Shown here: positions 1 through 9,198 of the stretch, in pieces
Position numbering within the stretch: position 1 is the stretch's first letter
Layout: each line of letters starts with the position of its first letter
NCBI RefSeq assembly: GCF_001905095.1
Contig: NZ_LWLS01000058.1
Span: 1-64,000, forward strand
Source: Micromonospora sp. CB01531
Lineage (GTDB): Bacteria > Actinomycetota > Actinomycetes > Mycobacteriales > Micromonosporaceae
Reading direction: 5' to 3'
DNA: 64,000 bases
Made by a program: the position numbers and the translations under genes
The notes under the pieces: generated by a model
Database searches by the model: none
Told to the model about the DNA's origin: nothing
Seen by the model: the letters and a program-made list of their open reading frames with translations, nothing else

Positions 1-10
1 TGGACAGCCC

Positions 11-658
11 TTAACGAAGGGCCGAGGCTAGGTACACGTGTTGGTGGCCCCGGCCGGCATCGATGTTGATTTGGTCGAGCTGGGCCGCGGCAATCGACCA
101 TGTGACCGACGCGAGGACCGCTTGCCGCGTCGCCAGCGCCAACTGGTTCTTACGTGCGGGGGCGGGGCTGGTGACGGCCAGGGCGACAGAGTCGACCGCG
201 AGGGCGCCTTGTTCCACGGCGCTTCTGAGGCCGCCACGGGCTACGTTGGTTGCGGTCATGCCCGACGGCGGGTTATCGAACTGTTCGGTTAGCTGGCGCA
301 TGGTCTGCTGCCATTGGTGGACCTGCGACGCCTCGGGCGTCCGTCCGGCGTCCGAGTCCTGCTTGATGGCGAGAAGGATTGGCGAGAGCTGGCCGCCTGT
401 TTCGCGGGCCATCTCGGTGAGTTGGATGATCTGCTGGACGTCGCGCTTCGCGTTGGCTTCGCGCATCTGCACTATGCCCGCTTCGGTCGGGGTTGGCTGG
501 CCCACGGCGAATCCGATCAGTCCGCCGACCAGGCCCACAGCCAATGCCGCCGTGGCAGCGCCCGCGCCCGTCTTTATCGTGGATCGCTGTTGTCGGGCAG
601 GTGTGGCCAGGAGGTAGGAGGGTCTTCCGGTTCGACGGGACATGGGCATCCCTCGCAT
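11..658 (-). CDS. Hypothetical membrane-anchored protein
   Basis: The 215-residue product is not recognised. A basic N-terminal stretch is followed at about residues 30-52 by a Gly/Ala/Val-rich hydrophobic segment, likely a single transmembrane anchor or uncleaved signal. The rest is a helical, Gln- and Ala-rich extracytoplasmic domain of about 160 residues without cysteines. Internal ATGs at codons 4 and 6 could be the true start (649 or 643). It stands alone: the next gene is on the other strand more than 500 bases away. No function is proposed; similar small actinobacterial proteins are usually annotated as hypothetical. Confidence 0.6.
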   Translation of the reverse strand: MRGMPMSRRTGRPSYLLATPARQQRSTIKTGAGAATAALAVGLVGGLIGFAVGQPTPTEAGIVQMREANAKRDVQQIIQLTEMARETGGQLSPILLAIKQDSDAGRTPEASQVHQWQQTMRQLTEQFDNPPSGMTATNVARGGLRSAVEQGALAVDSVALAVTSPAPARKNQLALATRQAVLASVTWSIAAAQLDQINIDAGRGHQHVYLASALR

Positions 659-1235
659 CGATGGTCGTTTGGCTTGGAGCGTAAGTCCTTCGGCCGCGCC
701 CAGTCGATAGTTCTGTTCGCGGAATACAAACTTTCATCCGTTCACACGAAAGATGCCCGGGTGGGAGTCGGGCAGGACGCACATCAGTCGGGCGGCCAGG
801 CGCGTTGGCGTGATCATCAGCCGGCACCACAGTGGCCGCTGGCGGGGTAGGCGTGGCTTCGCATGGCGGCGGCTGGTGCTCGTCGACCCTGGCAGGTCTG
901 CTCCAGTCGGCAACCGATTTCCTTTAGCGGATGCCCTGGTGGTTGCGGCAGTGGCCAGTACTGCAGGACACCTGGCTCGACCTGCCGTCTTGTCACAGAC
1001 TGATCACGACCGACCTAGGCGTAGTGACAGTCGATTTCATTAGCCGGATGATGCTCCTCGTTCGCCCTGCCTCCGCCGGGCGGTTGTTGTTCGAGGAGTC
1101 GCACGTGAGATCAGCAATCCCTGGACGCGGGCGGACCTTAGCGGCGCAGGCCGACCGTGGGGCTGTCCTTCGCCGCTCCGGGCCCTGCGTCACGTTCTGA
1201 TCACTCAAGTATGCCTGCGTTGGATACCGGGAAAG
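659..1235. other. Intergenic region, no gene seen
   Basis: 577 bases between the minus-strand hypothetical gene and the plus-strand permease. Open frames here lack ribosome sites and recognisable protein sequence. It must hold both divergent promoters. A TGATCA-centred motif near 1195-1206 resembles one upstream of the paralogous permease near 25480, but no clear Zur box was found. Confidence 0.4.
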
Positions 1236-2291
1236 GTGATCTCTCTGAGCACGACCGATTCTGCGCCCCCTGCGACGTCCGACGAGCAGCACCCGGACCC
1301 GCTATTGGGGACAGCGACGGAGCCCACACCGCCGACACGCGGCCGGGCGATCGGTTCTGTCGAGGTGCTGTGCGTGCTGCTCATCCTCGTCGGTGTCCTG
1401 AACCGGCAGATCGGCGGGCTGCTTGTCGATCCGCGGCTGCAGACCTGGCTGACGGTATTCGTGTCGGTAATGGTGCAGGCGGTGCCGTTCCTGGTCTTCG
1501 GGGTGGTGCTGTCGGCGGTCATCGCGGTGTTCGTGCCGCGCTCGTTCTGGGCCCGGGCGCTGCCCCGGCATCCGGCCCTCGCCGTACCGGTCGCGGGTGT
1601 CGCTGGGGTGGTGCTGCCTGGTTGTGAGTGCGGGTCAGTGCCGATCGCGGGATCGCTGATCCGACGTGGGGTCACGCCCGCTGCGGCGTTGGCATTCCTG
1701 TTGGCTGCTCCGGCGATCAACCCGATCGTGCTCACCGCGACCGCAGTGGCGTTTCCGGGTAACCCGGAGATGGTGGCGGCCCGCGGCGGCGCCAGTCTGC
1801 TGGTCGCCCTGTTCATCGGCTGGTTGTGGCTACGCCTGGGCCGGGCCGAGTGGATTCGCCTGCCGCATCGGGCGCACCTCGACGGGCTGCCGCGGATGGA
1901 GGCGTTCTGGGCCGCCTGCCGGCACGACATCATCCACGCCGGCGGGTTCCTCGTCGTCGGCGCGATGGCCGCGGCGACCATCAACGTGGCCGTTCCGCAG
2001 CAGTTCCTGCACGAGCTGGCCGCGCGGCCGGTGCTTTCGGTGCTTGCGCTGGCCGGGCTGGCGGTGCTGCTGTCGATCTGCTCCGAGGCGGACGCGTTCG
2101 TCGCCGCGTCGCTGTCGCAGTTCTCCCTGACCGCGCGCCTGGCGTTCCTCGTGGTCGGCCCGATGGTGGATCTGAAGCTCGTGTCGATGCAGGCCGGAGT
2201 GTTCGGGCGGCGGTTCGCTGTCCGGTTCGCGCCGGCGACCTTTGTCCTCGCCGTACTCGTCGCGGCCGCAGTCGGGATGGTGATCTGGTGA
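1236..2291 (+). CDS. Permease of the DUF318/YraQ (ArsP-like) family
   Basis: Predicted integral membrane transporter of 351 residues with about eight to ten hydrophobic segments. It carries family hallmarks: a PGCECGS motif near residue 130 with a Cys-x-Cys pair and a CSEADAF motif near residue 285. Members are implicated in efflux or handling of metals or metalloids, but the substrate here is inferred only from context. The GTG start follows a purine-rich GGGAAAG; the N-terminus (about 45 residues) is soluble and Pro/Thr-rich. The stop overlaps the start of the next gene by four bases, so the two are translationally coupled. A close paralogue lies at 24411-25451 with the same partner gene, so the pair is duplicated inside this zinc island. 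Confidence 0.85.
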   Translation: MISLSTTDSAPPATSDEQHPDPLLGTATEPTPPTRGRAIGSVEVLCVLLILVGVLNRQIGGLLVDPRLQTWLTVFVSVMVQAVPFLVFGVVLSAVIAVFVPRSFWARALPRHPALAVPVAGVAGVVLPGCECGSVPIAGSLIRRGVTPAAALAFLLAAPAINPIVLTATAVAFPGNPEMVAARGGASLLVALFIGWLWLRLGRAEWIRLPHRAHLDGLPRMEAFWAACRHDIIHAGGFLVVGAMAAATINVAVPQQFLHELAARPVLSVLALAGLAVLLSICSEADAFVAASLSQFSLTARLAFLVVGPMVDLKLVSMQAGVFGRRFAVRFAPATFVLAVLVAAAVGMVIW

Positions 2292-3040
2292 ACCGGGGCG
2301 CTCAGGCCGTGGTGATGGTGTTCTTCGGTGGCGCGATCCTGCGCGCCACCATGGATGACGTCTACCTGCGCTACGTCAAGCAGGGTCTGCGGCCGTTCCT
2401 CATCGCCGCCGGCGTTCTGCTGGTCGCCGCTGCCGTGATGGCCCTACTGCACGAGTTCCGTGACCAACGCCGGACGAGCGCCCAGCCCGACGATGACGGG
2501 CACGGACATCATCACTCCGGGTCGGCGGCGGGTTGGCTGCTGCTGTTGCCCACTCTCGCGTTGCTCTTCGTCGCGCCGCCCGCCCTGGGCGCCGACACCG
2601 CAGCCCGCGCCGGCTCCGCCCTGACCAATAGCCGGCAGGAGGCCGACGATGGATCCAGGGGCGACTACAGTCCTTTCCCGCCGCTGCCGCCGGATGACCC
2701 GGTCAAGCTCACCCTCCTCGACTACGGCTCCCGCGCCGTCTACGGCGAGGGCAAAACGCTGCGCGACCGACAGATCCAGCTGACCGGCTTCATCGCCCCC
2801 GGCCCGGACGGCCAACCCCTGCTCGCTCGCATCATCCTGTCCTGCTGCGCTGCCGACGGCATACCCGTCAAGATCGGGCTGCGCGGCGACGTGCCCCGCG
2901 TGTCCACGGATACCTGGGTACAGGCGACTGGGCAGTGGATTCCGGAGACTGCCATCGACCCGGTCAACGGGTCCGACATCCCGTACATCCGATTGGACAC
3001 CTGGCAGAAGATCGCACCACCCAAGGATCCGTACGAGTAG
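2288..3040 (+). CDS. TIGR03943 family membrane/secreted protein
   Basis: 250 residues starting at a GTG inside the stop region of the permease. There are two N-terminal membrane segments (about residues 5-20 and 33-52), a short His-rich linker (DDDGHGHHHSG), another hydrophobic segment (about 80-100) and a C-terminal extracytoplasmic domain with the conserved SCCAADG motif. This matches the TIGR03943/DUF1980 family, which is routinely paired with DUF318 permeases. The His-rich linker and Cys pair suggest metal contact, but that is inference. A second copy is at 23692-24414. Confidence 0.8.
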   Translation: MNRGAQAVVMVFFGGAILRATMDDVYLRYVKQGLRPFLIAAGVLLVAAAVMALLHEFRDQRRTSAQPDDDGHGHHHSGSAAGWLLLLPTLALLFVAPPALGADTAARAGSALTNSRQEADDGSRGDYSPFPPLPPDDPVKLTLLDYGSRAVYGEGKTLRDRQIQLTGFIAPGPDGQPLLARIILSCCAADGIPVKIGLRGDVPRVSTDTWVQATGQWIPETAIDPVNGSDIPYIRLDTWQKIAPPKDPYE

Positions 3041-3164
3041 GGCCCGCCGGATCACCGGAAACACCTTGGCGCCCTGGCTGACGAGGGTGAGTCCGTCAGG
3101 CAGGGCGGACAGGCGGGTGCTTATCCAGATATCACCCGCCGGGCCCGTCGCCCACGACCCGCCT

Positions 3165-3208
3165 CACGGCCCCCGACCGCCCCAGTGGTGGACGGGTCGG
3201 GGGCCGTG
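3165..3208. terminator. Strong stem-loop, likely terminator
   Basis: A perfect 14-base-pair GC-rich stem (left arm 3165-3178, right arm 3195-3208) lies just past the stop of the minus-strand gene ending at 3219 and also past the plus-strand gene ending at 3040. It could serve both convergent units. There is no long T tract, as is common in actinomycetes. Confidence 0.75.
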
Positions 3209-3218
3209 GGTACGGGTG

Positions 3219-3863
3219 CTAGCCGACCTGAACGGTGTAGCTGACGGTGGGGCTGGCGACTCCGGAGCCGCCTTGCGTAGTGGCCTTGAACGTCAGGGTG
3301 TAGATGCCCAGTGCCGAGAACGCCCAGTTGCCGTGGGCGTGCGTGCCGGCGCTGATGTTGCCCGGCCAGACGGAGATCGGGCAGCCGGCGGCGGTGTTGG
3401 AGTTGAGCCGGTAGGTGGGGGTGCCGAAGGCGTTGGTGGTGTAGAGGGTGAATCGGCCGCCGGCGGGGGCGGACACGCTGACCAGTTCCATCTTGATCGG
3501 TCCCTGGTCCGCCGGCACGTCCTGGGTGTTCCAACCCGCCCACAGCAGGTTGGCGTTTTCGGCTTGCGGGGCGACGTACACGGTGGAGCCGGCCGCGCCG
3601 AGGCAGTTCCAGGCGGATCCGGTGGGCACCGTGATGGCGGAGCTCGACGGCAGCCGCAGGGTCGTGCCCACGGGGGACAGGTCGTCGTTGGCGGGGTTGT
3701 ACGTCCTGATGTCGAGGGTAAGCGCCCCGTTGGCGTAGTCGATGTCGAGGACGTCGACGTGGCCGGTTTCGATAGTGGCGGCGGACGCCGGCGCGGCGGC
3801 CAGTCCGGTGACGGCGGCGGTGACGGCGACGATGACCGCCAGTAGCCGCTTGGTGAGCCTCAT
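3219..3863 (-). CDS. Secreted single-domain choice-of-anchor M protein
   Basis: 214 residues with a classical signal peptide (cleavage near PASA-AT, residue about 28). One actinobacterial surface-anchored repeat (TIGR03769/choice-of-anchor M) follows: the GHVDVLDID opening, a LLWAGWNTQ motif near the middle and the THAHGNWAF motif near the end. The conserved His and Asp residues are plausible metal ligands. There is no LPXTG or C-terminal membrane segment, so it is probably released or held by a partner. It lies 48 bases downstream of a paralogue on the same strand, probably in the same Zur-controlled transcript, and is followed by a strong terminator. Two extra cysteines (in WNCLG and GCPIS) could form a disulfide. 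Confidence 0.8.
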   Translation of the reverse strand: MRLTKRLLAVIVAVTAAVTGLAAAPASAATIETGHVDVLDIDYANGALTLDIRTYNPANDDLSPVGTTLRLPSSSAITVPTGSAWNCLGAAGSTVYVAPQAENANLLWAGWNTQDVPADQGPIKMELVSVSAPAGGRFTLYTTNAFGTPTYRLNSNTAAGCPISVWPGNISAGTHAHGNWAFSALGIYTLTFKATTQGGSGVASPTVSYTVQVG

Positions 3864-3911
3864 GGTTGAACTCTCCGTTCTATCCTGCGGAAGTCGGGTT
3901 GGAGTTGCGGG

Positions 3912-4565
3912 TCAGCACTGGACCTGAAAGGTGAGCCACACCGGTGCCGAGGTCACCCGTTCACCAGTGGCGGCGAGGATCCCGGTCGCTTCGACCTTGA
4001 TGCGGTAGGTGCCGGCCTTCTCGAACGCCCAGTTGGCGTGCATGTGGGTGCCCACCGGTCTGGTGATCGAGTCGGGCAGGCCGTCCTCGCTGTCGACGAG
4101 CACGTTCGGCGCGCCGACCGGGTCGGTGGTGAACAGGCTGACCCCGTCCGGCCCGAGCGCGCGGGTGAACCTGATCTTGACGGTGTCGCCGCTGAAGACG
4201 CCCGCCGCCAGTTCCTCGGTGGCAAGGCCGGGCCACAACAGGTTCTCGTCCTGGACCTCGGGAAGGATGTGGACGGTGGCGCCGGGGGTGCCGAGGAATG
4301 CGTACCTCGGGTCGTCCGGCACGGTCACGGCCGCCTCGGGCTTGACGACGAACAGCACGTCGGCCGGGTCGCGTTCTACGTCCGGGTCGACGGTCTCGTC
4401 GTGGACCGAGATCTCGAGCGCGCCGTTGTCGAAGGCGACGTCAACCGCGTCGACGTGCCCTTGGGACAGCACCACGGTACTGGCCTGGGCGGGTGCGGCC
4501 CAGGTCAGTAGGCCGGCGGTCATCGCCGCGGTGACGGCGGTCAGTGCGGACATTCTGGCTCGCAT
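3912..4565 (-). CDS. Secreted choice-of-anchor M protein
   Basis: 217 residues. The open frame extends upstream to 4742, but the ATG at 4565 has an AGGAGGAG ribosome site, and the Zur-like box at 4605-4625 would fall inside the coding region if an upstream start were used. A signal peptide ends near AQA-ST. A single TIGR03769-type domain shows GHVDAVDVAF, ENLLWPG and THMHANWAF motifs. The protein ends in a Cys three residues after the domain with no anchor. It is divergent from the larger M-domain gene at 4816, with a Zur-like site for each direction. A role in extracellular zinc capture or relay is inferred from context. Confidence 0.82.
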   Translation of the reverse strand: MRARMSALTAVTAAMTAGLLTWAAPAQASTVVLSQGHVDAVDVAFDNGALEISVHDETVDPDVERDPADVLFVVKPEAAVTVPDDPRYAFLGTPGATVHILPEVQDENLLWPGLATEELAAGVFSGDTVKIRFTRALGPDGVSLFTTDPVGAPNVLVDSEDGLPDSITRPVGTHMHANWAFEKAGTYRIKVEATGILAATGERVTSAPVWLTFQVQC

Positions 4566-4604
4566 GCAACTCCTCCTCATCCGCGACACCCCGTCGCGGC
4601 AGTT

Positions 4605-4625
4605 GGAAACGATATCCATTTTCAT
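4605..4625 (-). promoter_or_regulatory. Zur-box-like operator
   Basis: Read on the minus strand it is TGAAAATGGATATCGTTTCC, close to the AT-rich Zur consensus and similar to ten other sites in this window. It lies 40 bases upstream of the 4565 start and would repress that gene and the following one when zinc is sufficient. Confidence 0.65.
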
Positions 4626-4775
4626 GCGACTGTCAATGACGTCATCTGATCGCCGACACGGGGGCGGGCGCGGACGCCCTGGCGGAGGTCGGGCTATGTG
4701 GAAGGTCCTGGTTGCATGCCGCCGGCCCAGGCGTCTCGACATGGCAGTGGGGACGTGCTAGCTTCCTCGCGAATC

Positions 4776-4790
4776 TGGAATCGGTTTTCA
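4776..4790 (+). promoter_or_regulatory. Zur-box-like operator
   Basis: TGGAATCGGTTTTCA, followed by an AT-rich stretch in an otherwise GC-rich region, 26 bases before the ATG at 4816. With the site at 4605 it forms a divergent pair. Confidence 0.65.
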
Positions 4791-4815
4791 TTTTAGATGA
4801 CTTGGAGGGAGGGGG

Positions 4816-6279
4816 ATGAGGACGAGAAGACCGAGGCGGCTTGCCGCTACCGCTGGGACGCTCATCGCACTCGTGAGCAGCCTGGTGACGACTGCCGCTG
4901 GCCCGGCTTCGGCCCAGGAGAGCGTGGTGCTGTCCGCAGGCCACGTCGACGCCGTCGATGTGCACTACAAGGACGGCCAGCTGGGGTTGAAGGTGCACGA
5001 CGACACCGTGCAGCCGTCGGTCACCCGGGATCCGCGGGACGTGACGTTCCAGGCCCTGCCGCAGGCCGCAGTCGAGGTGCCGGACCTGCCGGAGTACGCG
5101 TTCCTCGGGCCCGCCGGCTCGACGGTGTGGCTGCTGCCGATGACACAGGACCCGAACCTGTTGTGGCCGGGGTGGAACACCACCAGGCTGCCGTCCGGGG
5201 TGTTCCGGGCTGAGAAGATCAGCCTGAGTCTGTTGGACGTCTCCGGGCCGGGCCGGGTCTCGGTGTTCATGACCGACCCGGTCGGCCAGCCGCTGATAAG
5301 GTTCCGCAGCGACGACGGACTACCGGACGCGATCGACGTGCCGGTCGGCACGCACGCACACGCCAACTGGGTGTTCGGGGCGCTGGGAAGCTACACGTTG
5401 ACCTTCCGGGCGGACGCCACGCTCACGGACGGGCGGCAGGTGTCGACCGGTCCGGTGGCGTACCAGTTCGTGGTGGGCGACCTGCCGGATCCCAACCCGC
5501 AGGTCCAGCTGTCGATCCAGGGCCTCCAGTCGGCGTACGCTCCCGGGGCGACCGTGACGCTGACCGCTGTCCAGACTCCGGCCACCGACCTGAACCAGTA
5601 CCGATGGTTCAGCAAGTGCCCGGGAGCGCAGGAGTTCACCGCCGTGCCGGGCGAGACCTCTGCCGCGTACTCGTTCACCGCCACCACACAGCTGGACAAC
5701 TGCCAGTACCTCGTCCGGCTCTACGGCGACGGTGAGGTCCCGGTGGCGGAGAGCGGCCCGGTGGCCTTGACCGTCGAGAACGCCGGAACGCCGGCGTCGT
5801 CCCAGACGATCACGGTCACCATCGACGGGGCGCAGGGAGCGTTGGTGGTCAGCGTGAACCCCGACGACCGGACGGTGACGCTGCCGGTTGCCGGGTTGTC
5901 CACGACAGGTGACCGGTGGCAGAGCAACGGTGACCTGCGTCCGGTCACGGTGACCGATACCCGACCGGGTGCGCCCGGGTGGAACGTCGCCGGCCAGTTG
6001 AGTGACTTCACCGCCGGAGCTGCTCGAGCGGGCGGCAGGTACCTCGGCTGGACGCCCAGGGTGCTGGCCCAGGCGGACGGCCAGGGCGTCGTGGCGGGTC
6101 CGGCGGTGGCACCGGGCTTCGCGTCCGGCAACGGTCTGGCCGCGAGCAGCGTACTCGGCTCCGCGTCGGCCGGCGACGGACGCGGCACCGCCCGGCTCGG
6201 TGCCGGGCTGCGGCTGGAAATGCCGACGGACACCGTGGCGGGGCAGTACACCGCGACGTTGACCCTGACCGCTATCTGA
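4816..6279 (+). CDS. Secreted M-domain protein with Ig-like and WxL-like C-terminal part
   Basis: 487 residues; the ATG follows a GGAGGGAGGGGG ribosome site. The signal peptide ends near residue 34 (PASA-QE). Residues 35-225 form a choice-of-anchor M domain (GHVDAVDVHY, NLLWPGWNT, THAHANWVFG). Residues 230-330 look like an Ig/PKD-type domain with a Cys pair. Residues 335-487 form a beta-rich domain containing WNVAGQLSDF and LGWTPRV, reminiscent of WxL domains. There is no sortase motif or C-terminal membrane helix. The same island encodes a DUF916 protein (14224), the family that binds WxL partners in Firmicutes, so retention through that protein is plausible. Zur control is inferred from the upstream box. 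Confidence 0.8.
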   Translation: MRTRRPRRLAATAGTLIALVSSLVTTAAGPASAQESVVLSAGHVDAVDVHYKDGQLGLKVHDDTVQPSVTRDPRDVTFQALPQAAVEVPDLPEYAFLGPAGSTVWLLPMTQDPNLLWPGWNTTRLPSGVFRAEKISLSLLDVSGPGRVSVFMTDPVGQPLIRFRSDDGLPDAIDVPVGTHAHANWVFGALGSYTLTFRADATLTDGRQVSTGPVAYQFVVGDLPDPNPQVQLSIQGLQSAYAPGATVTLTAVQTPATDLNQYRWFSKCPGAQEFTAVPGETSAAYSFTATTQLDNCQYLVRLYGDGEVPVAESGPVALTVENAGTPASSQTITVTIDGAQGALVVSVNPDDRTVTLPVAGLSTTGDRWQSNGDLRPVTVTDTRPGAPGWNVAGQLSDFTAGAARAGGRYLGWTPRVLAQADGQGVVAGPAVAPGFASGNGLAASSVLGSASAGDGRGTARLGAGLRLEMPTDTVAGQYTATLTLTAI

Positions 6280-6296
6280 GGCCCGTTCCATAGTCC

Positions 6297-6324
6297 CGGC
6301 AGCCGTGGCACGCCACGGCTGCCG
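6297..6324 (+). terminator. Stem-loop terminator
   Basis: A perfect inverted repeat (CGGCAGCCGTGGC and its complement with two bases between) starts 18 bases after the stop of the M-domain gene. It is consistent with a factor-independent actinomycete terminator. Confidence 0.7.
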
Positions 6325-6432
6325 AGACGACCTCCCGGCGCGGCCCCACCCCGTTCCTGCCCTCCTCATCCGGCGGACCGGACCTGAGCCCTCCCGGAAC
6401 CTGTCTGCTCGACGCAAGAGGGCGAGAAGCCG

Positions 6433-7161
6433 ATGACAGCCGATCCGTACACGCAATCCGGTGAATTCCTCGACGTGTTCAGCCGGGACGCCTGGCAGGC
6501 GCTGCGCCCTGCGGTCGTGGAGGCGATGCGTCACGCCGCACCAGGCCAGGAGCCGATCGTCGATGTGGGCGCCGGGACCGGGCTGGGCACCCTCCTCGTC
6601 GCGGAAGCGGTGCCAGACGTCGACATCATCGCGGTGGAACCGTCGCCGATCCTGCGTGCGGTACTGCTGGCCCGGGTGGCCGGTGACGAGGCGCTGCGGC
6701 GGCGGGTGACAGTCGTCGCCGCCGGTGTCGAGGACGTGCGGCTACCATCCCGCCTGGGCGGAGTACTGGCGATCAACATGCTCGGTCATCTGAGCCCACA
6801 GCGACGCCGCGTGTTCTGGAACGACCTACGGGCGCGGCTGGCGCCGTCCGCGCCGCTGATCGTGAACCTGCAACCACCCGCCGAGGTGACCACCGTGCCG
6901 CAAACCACCTTCGCATCGGTCCAGATCGGCCGGCACATCTACGAGGGCAGCGGCGCTGCCCGCCCCAGCGGCGAGAACACCGTCACATGGACGATGCGGT
7001 ACCGCATCCTCGACCCCGGCGGTGCGGTCGAACGCGAGCTGGTCGCGGACTACCCATGGCACGTCATCACACCGGCGCAGGTGCTCGACGAGCTGACCGC
7101 CGCCGGATTCGCCGCCAGGCTGCGGGAACTGGACGTCGTGGTCGCCACCCCGCACACCTGA
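6433..7161 (+). CDS. Class I SAM-dependent methyltransferase
   Basis: 242 residues with a Rossmann-fold methyltransferase core: motif I VDVGAGTGLGT at about 37-47, an acidic end of beta 2 (IAVEPS, about 68) and later hydrophobic strands. The substrate cannot be told. The ATG follows GAGAAG. It sits between the M-domain gene and a decayed second methyltransferase, 22 bases before the latter's start, so these were probably an operon. No direct zinc link is visible. Confidence 0.8.
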   Translation: MTADPYTQSGEFLDVFSRDAWQALRPAVVEAMRHAAPGQEPIVDVGAGTGLGTLLVAEAVPDVDIIAVEPSPILRAVLLARVAGDEALRRRVTVVAAGVEDVRLPSRLGGVLAINMLGHLSPQRRRVFWNDLRARLAPSAPLIVNLQPPAEVTTVPQTTFASVQIGRHIYEGSGAARPSGENTVTWTMRYRILDPGGAVERELVADYPWHVITPAQVLDELTAAGFAARLRELDVVVATPHT

Positions 7162-7182
7162 CCGCAGTGAGGGAGGCCTGAC

Positions 7183-7989
7183 GTGGGCGACAGCACAAGC
7201 GTGACGGACGCGATGCGGATCAAGGCGATCCTGGCCGGAGTGTGCGACCGCAGCGCCGCGACCTAACGACCACGTCGGCGTGGAGTTCTTCGATCCGATG
7301 GGACGTGAGCGGGTGCGCCGCGCTGAGCTGCGTCCCGGGCAGCGGCTACTCGACGTCGGCTGCGAACGCGGCGCAGTCCTCCTCCCGGCCGGCCGTTGGG
7401 CCCACCGGCAACGTCGTGGGCATAGACCTGGCTCCGGCGATGGTCGAGCTGACCCGAGCCGACGCGGCGGCGACCGGCCACACCCACCCACGGGTCGCGT
7501 CGCCGACGCCGAGGACCCACCGCTGCCCGAGGCCGCCTTCGACGTGGTGCTCGCCGGCGTCGTGGTGTTCCTGCTTCCCGCGCCCGTTGACGCGCTGCGC
7601 GCGACCGGCGCCTGCTCCCGCCCGACGGACGGCTCAGATTCACCACCTTCGCCGCCCACGACCCACTGTTCACCGAGACCCTGCGCACGCTGGCGCAGCA
7701 CCTGCCAGAGGGGCAACGTCAGCCGGCGACAACCGGCAAGGAGCACCTGTATGCGACCCCGGAGTCGACCGCGACGCTGCTGGGCGCCGCCGGCTACTCC
7801 GAGGTCCGCGACGTTGACCATTGGCTGACCTGGGTCTGGTCGCACGGTGCCCGCGCGTTGCTGGAACGCATCCCGGGAGACCGGCTTCCCGCGGCGCTCG
7901 CCGACGCGATGCTGGTCCTGACCCGGGCGGTCGACCTGCTCCTGACCACCACCGTCCGATTTGCCTTCGGCGTGCCCGCCGAACGCTGA
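7183..7989 (+). pseudogene. Frameshifted SAM-dependent methyltransferase
   Basis: A GTG at 7183 behind a GGGAGG ribosome site opens a frame that stops at 7264 after 27 codons. Homologous-looking sequence continues in other frames. The frame starting at 7280 gives EFFDPMGRE and motif I LLDVGC. A second frame gives VGPTGNVVGIDLAPAMVEL. The frame then returns for VADAEDPPLPEAAFDVVLAG. A third frame runs from DGRLRFTTF to the TGA at 7989. At least four frameshifts are needed to read one methyltransferase of about 265 residues; the first looks like a single inserted A near 7266. The gene is dead or the sequence has clustered errors. Confidence 0.8.
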
Positions 7990-8259
7990 TGTGCTACCCA
8001 GATGTCGCCACGTTCGTCATCGTGCTCACGACCGGGGCATTAGTCCTCGGCCACCTCCCGCCGTTGCCGGGCACGAGGGGGTCCAGTCCACCATTCTCGT
8101 GGCCCTCAACGGGTTCCGGCTTCCGCGCCGCGGCGCATGGCCGCGGCCCGCCTCGGACCCCGGGACCGTTCCTGTGCCGGCGGGCAACGCGGGGAACCCG
8201 GCGAACTGAACCGGCTGCGCTCAGTGCCGTCCATCCATCGGCCGCGAGCAGCCATCCGG

Positions 8260-9198
8260 TTACGAGACGGCTGCAGTCGCGCCCCGCGCGGCGGCGACGC
8301 CCGTTTCGTCATTCGGTCGCGTGTCCGCGGAGGGCTCGTGCCGGGCCGGGCGTCGCCAGCGTCTGACGAGCAGGCCGTGCCGTGGCGCGAGCAGCCACGC
8401 GGCGAGGAAGACGGCGGTGGCGACCAGGACGATCGTGCCGCCGACCGGTGTGTCGTAGCTCCACGACAGGTACAGCCCGACCAGTGCGGACGTGCCGCCG
8501 ATCGCCGGGGCGAGCAGCATCATCACGCCGAGCCGGTCGGTGAGCAGCCGGGCGGCCGCAGCGGGGGTGATCAGCAGGGCCAGCACGAGGATGTTGCCGA
8601 TGGTCTGCAGCGAGATCACCACGGCCAGGGTCACCAGCACGTAGAGCACGATGTCGAGCCAGAACACCGGCAGGCCCATCGAGCGAGCCATCTCCCGGTC
8701 CAGGCACACCGCGACGAACTCCTTGTGCAGCGCGAACACCAGGCTGAGGATGACCAGGCCGGAGACGCCCACCAGGTAGAGGTCCCGGTCCGGGATACCG
8801 GTGATCGAGCCGAACAGGAACTGTTGCAGCGAGCCGGAGTAGCCAGGCGCCTGCGAGATGATCACGATGCCCAGGGCGAACGCGGCGACCAGGAAGACGC
8901 CGATCACGGAGTCCTCCTTGACCCGCCGGTTCTGCGAGAAGATCGCGATCAGCAGGGCGGTCGCGACCCCGGCGACGGCGCCGCCGAGCACCAGGCTGCC
9001 CTGGAGGACGAAGGCGACGGCGAGGCCGGGGAAGACCGCGTGCGCCACGGCGTCGCCGATGAACGCCATTCCCCGCAGGACGACGTAACAGCCGACCACG
9101 CCGCACACGATGCTGGACATGACCGCGATCGCCAGTGCCTTGGGCAGGAACGCGAGGTCGGGGTTGAGCAGGTCGGTGACGAAATCGGTGATGGACAC
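8260..9198 (-). CDS. Anchored repeat-type ABC transporter, permease (ZnuB-like)
   Basis: 312 residues with about eight membrane helices of the ABC-3 (ZnuB/MntB) fold. Family features include FIGDAVAHAVFPGLAV near residue 47 and GNILVLALLITPAAAARLL near 205. The C-terminal 40 residues are a cytoplasmic basic tail. The GTG start shares a base with the TAG stop of the upstream ATPase gene, so the pair is coupled. This is the last gene of the long Zur-type unit beginning at 15420. The assignment to the TIGR03770 subfamily rests on the flanking anchored-repeat genes. Likely substrate: zinc or a related divalent metal. Confidence 0.88.
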   Translation of the reverse strand: MSITDFVTDLLNPDLAFLPKALAIAVMSSIVCGVVGCYVVLRGMAFIGDAVAHAVFPGLAVAFVLQGSLVLGGAVAGVATALLIAIFSQNRRVKEDSVIGVFLVAAFALGIVIISQAPGYSGSLQQFLFGSITGIPDRDLYLVGVSGLVILSLVFALHKEFVAVCLDREMARSMGLPVFWLDIVLYVLVTLAVVISLQTIGNILVLALLITPAAAARLLTDRLGVMMLLAPAIGGTSALVGLYLSWSYDTPVGGTIVLVATAVFLAAWLLAPRHGLLVRRWRRPARHEPSADTRPNDETGVAAARGATAAVS

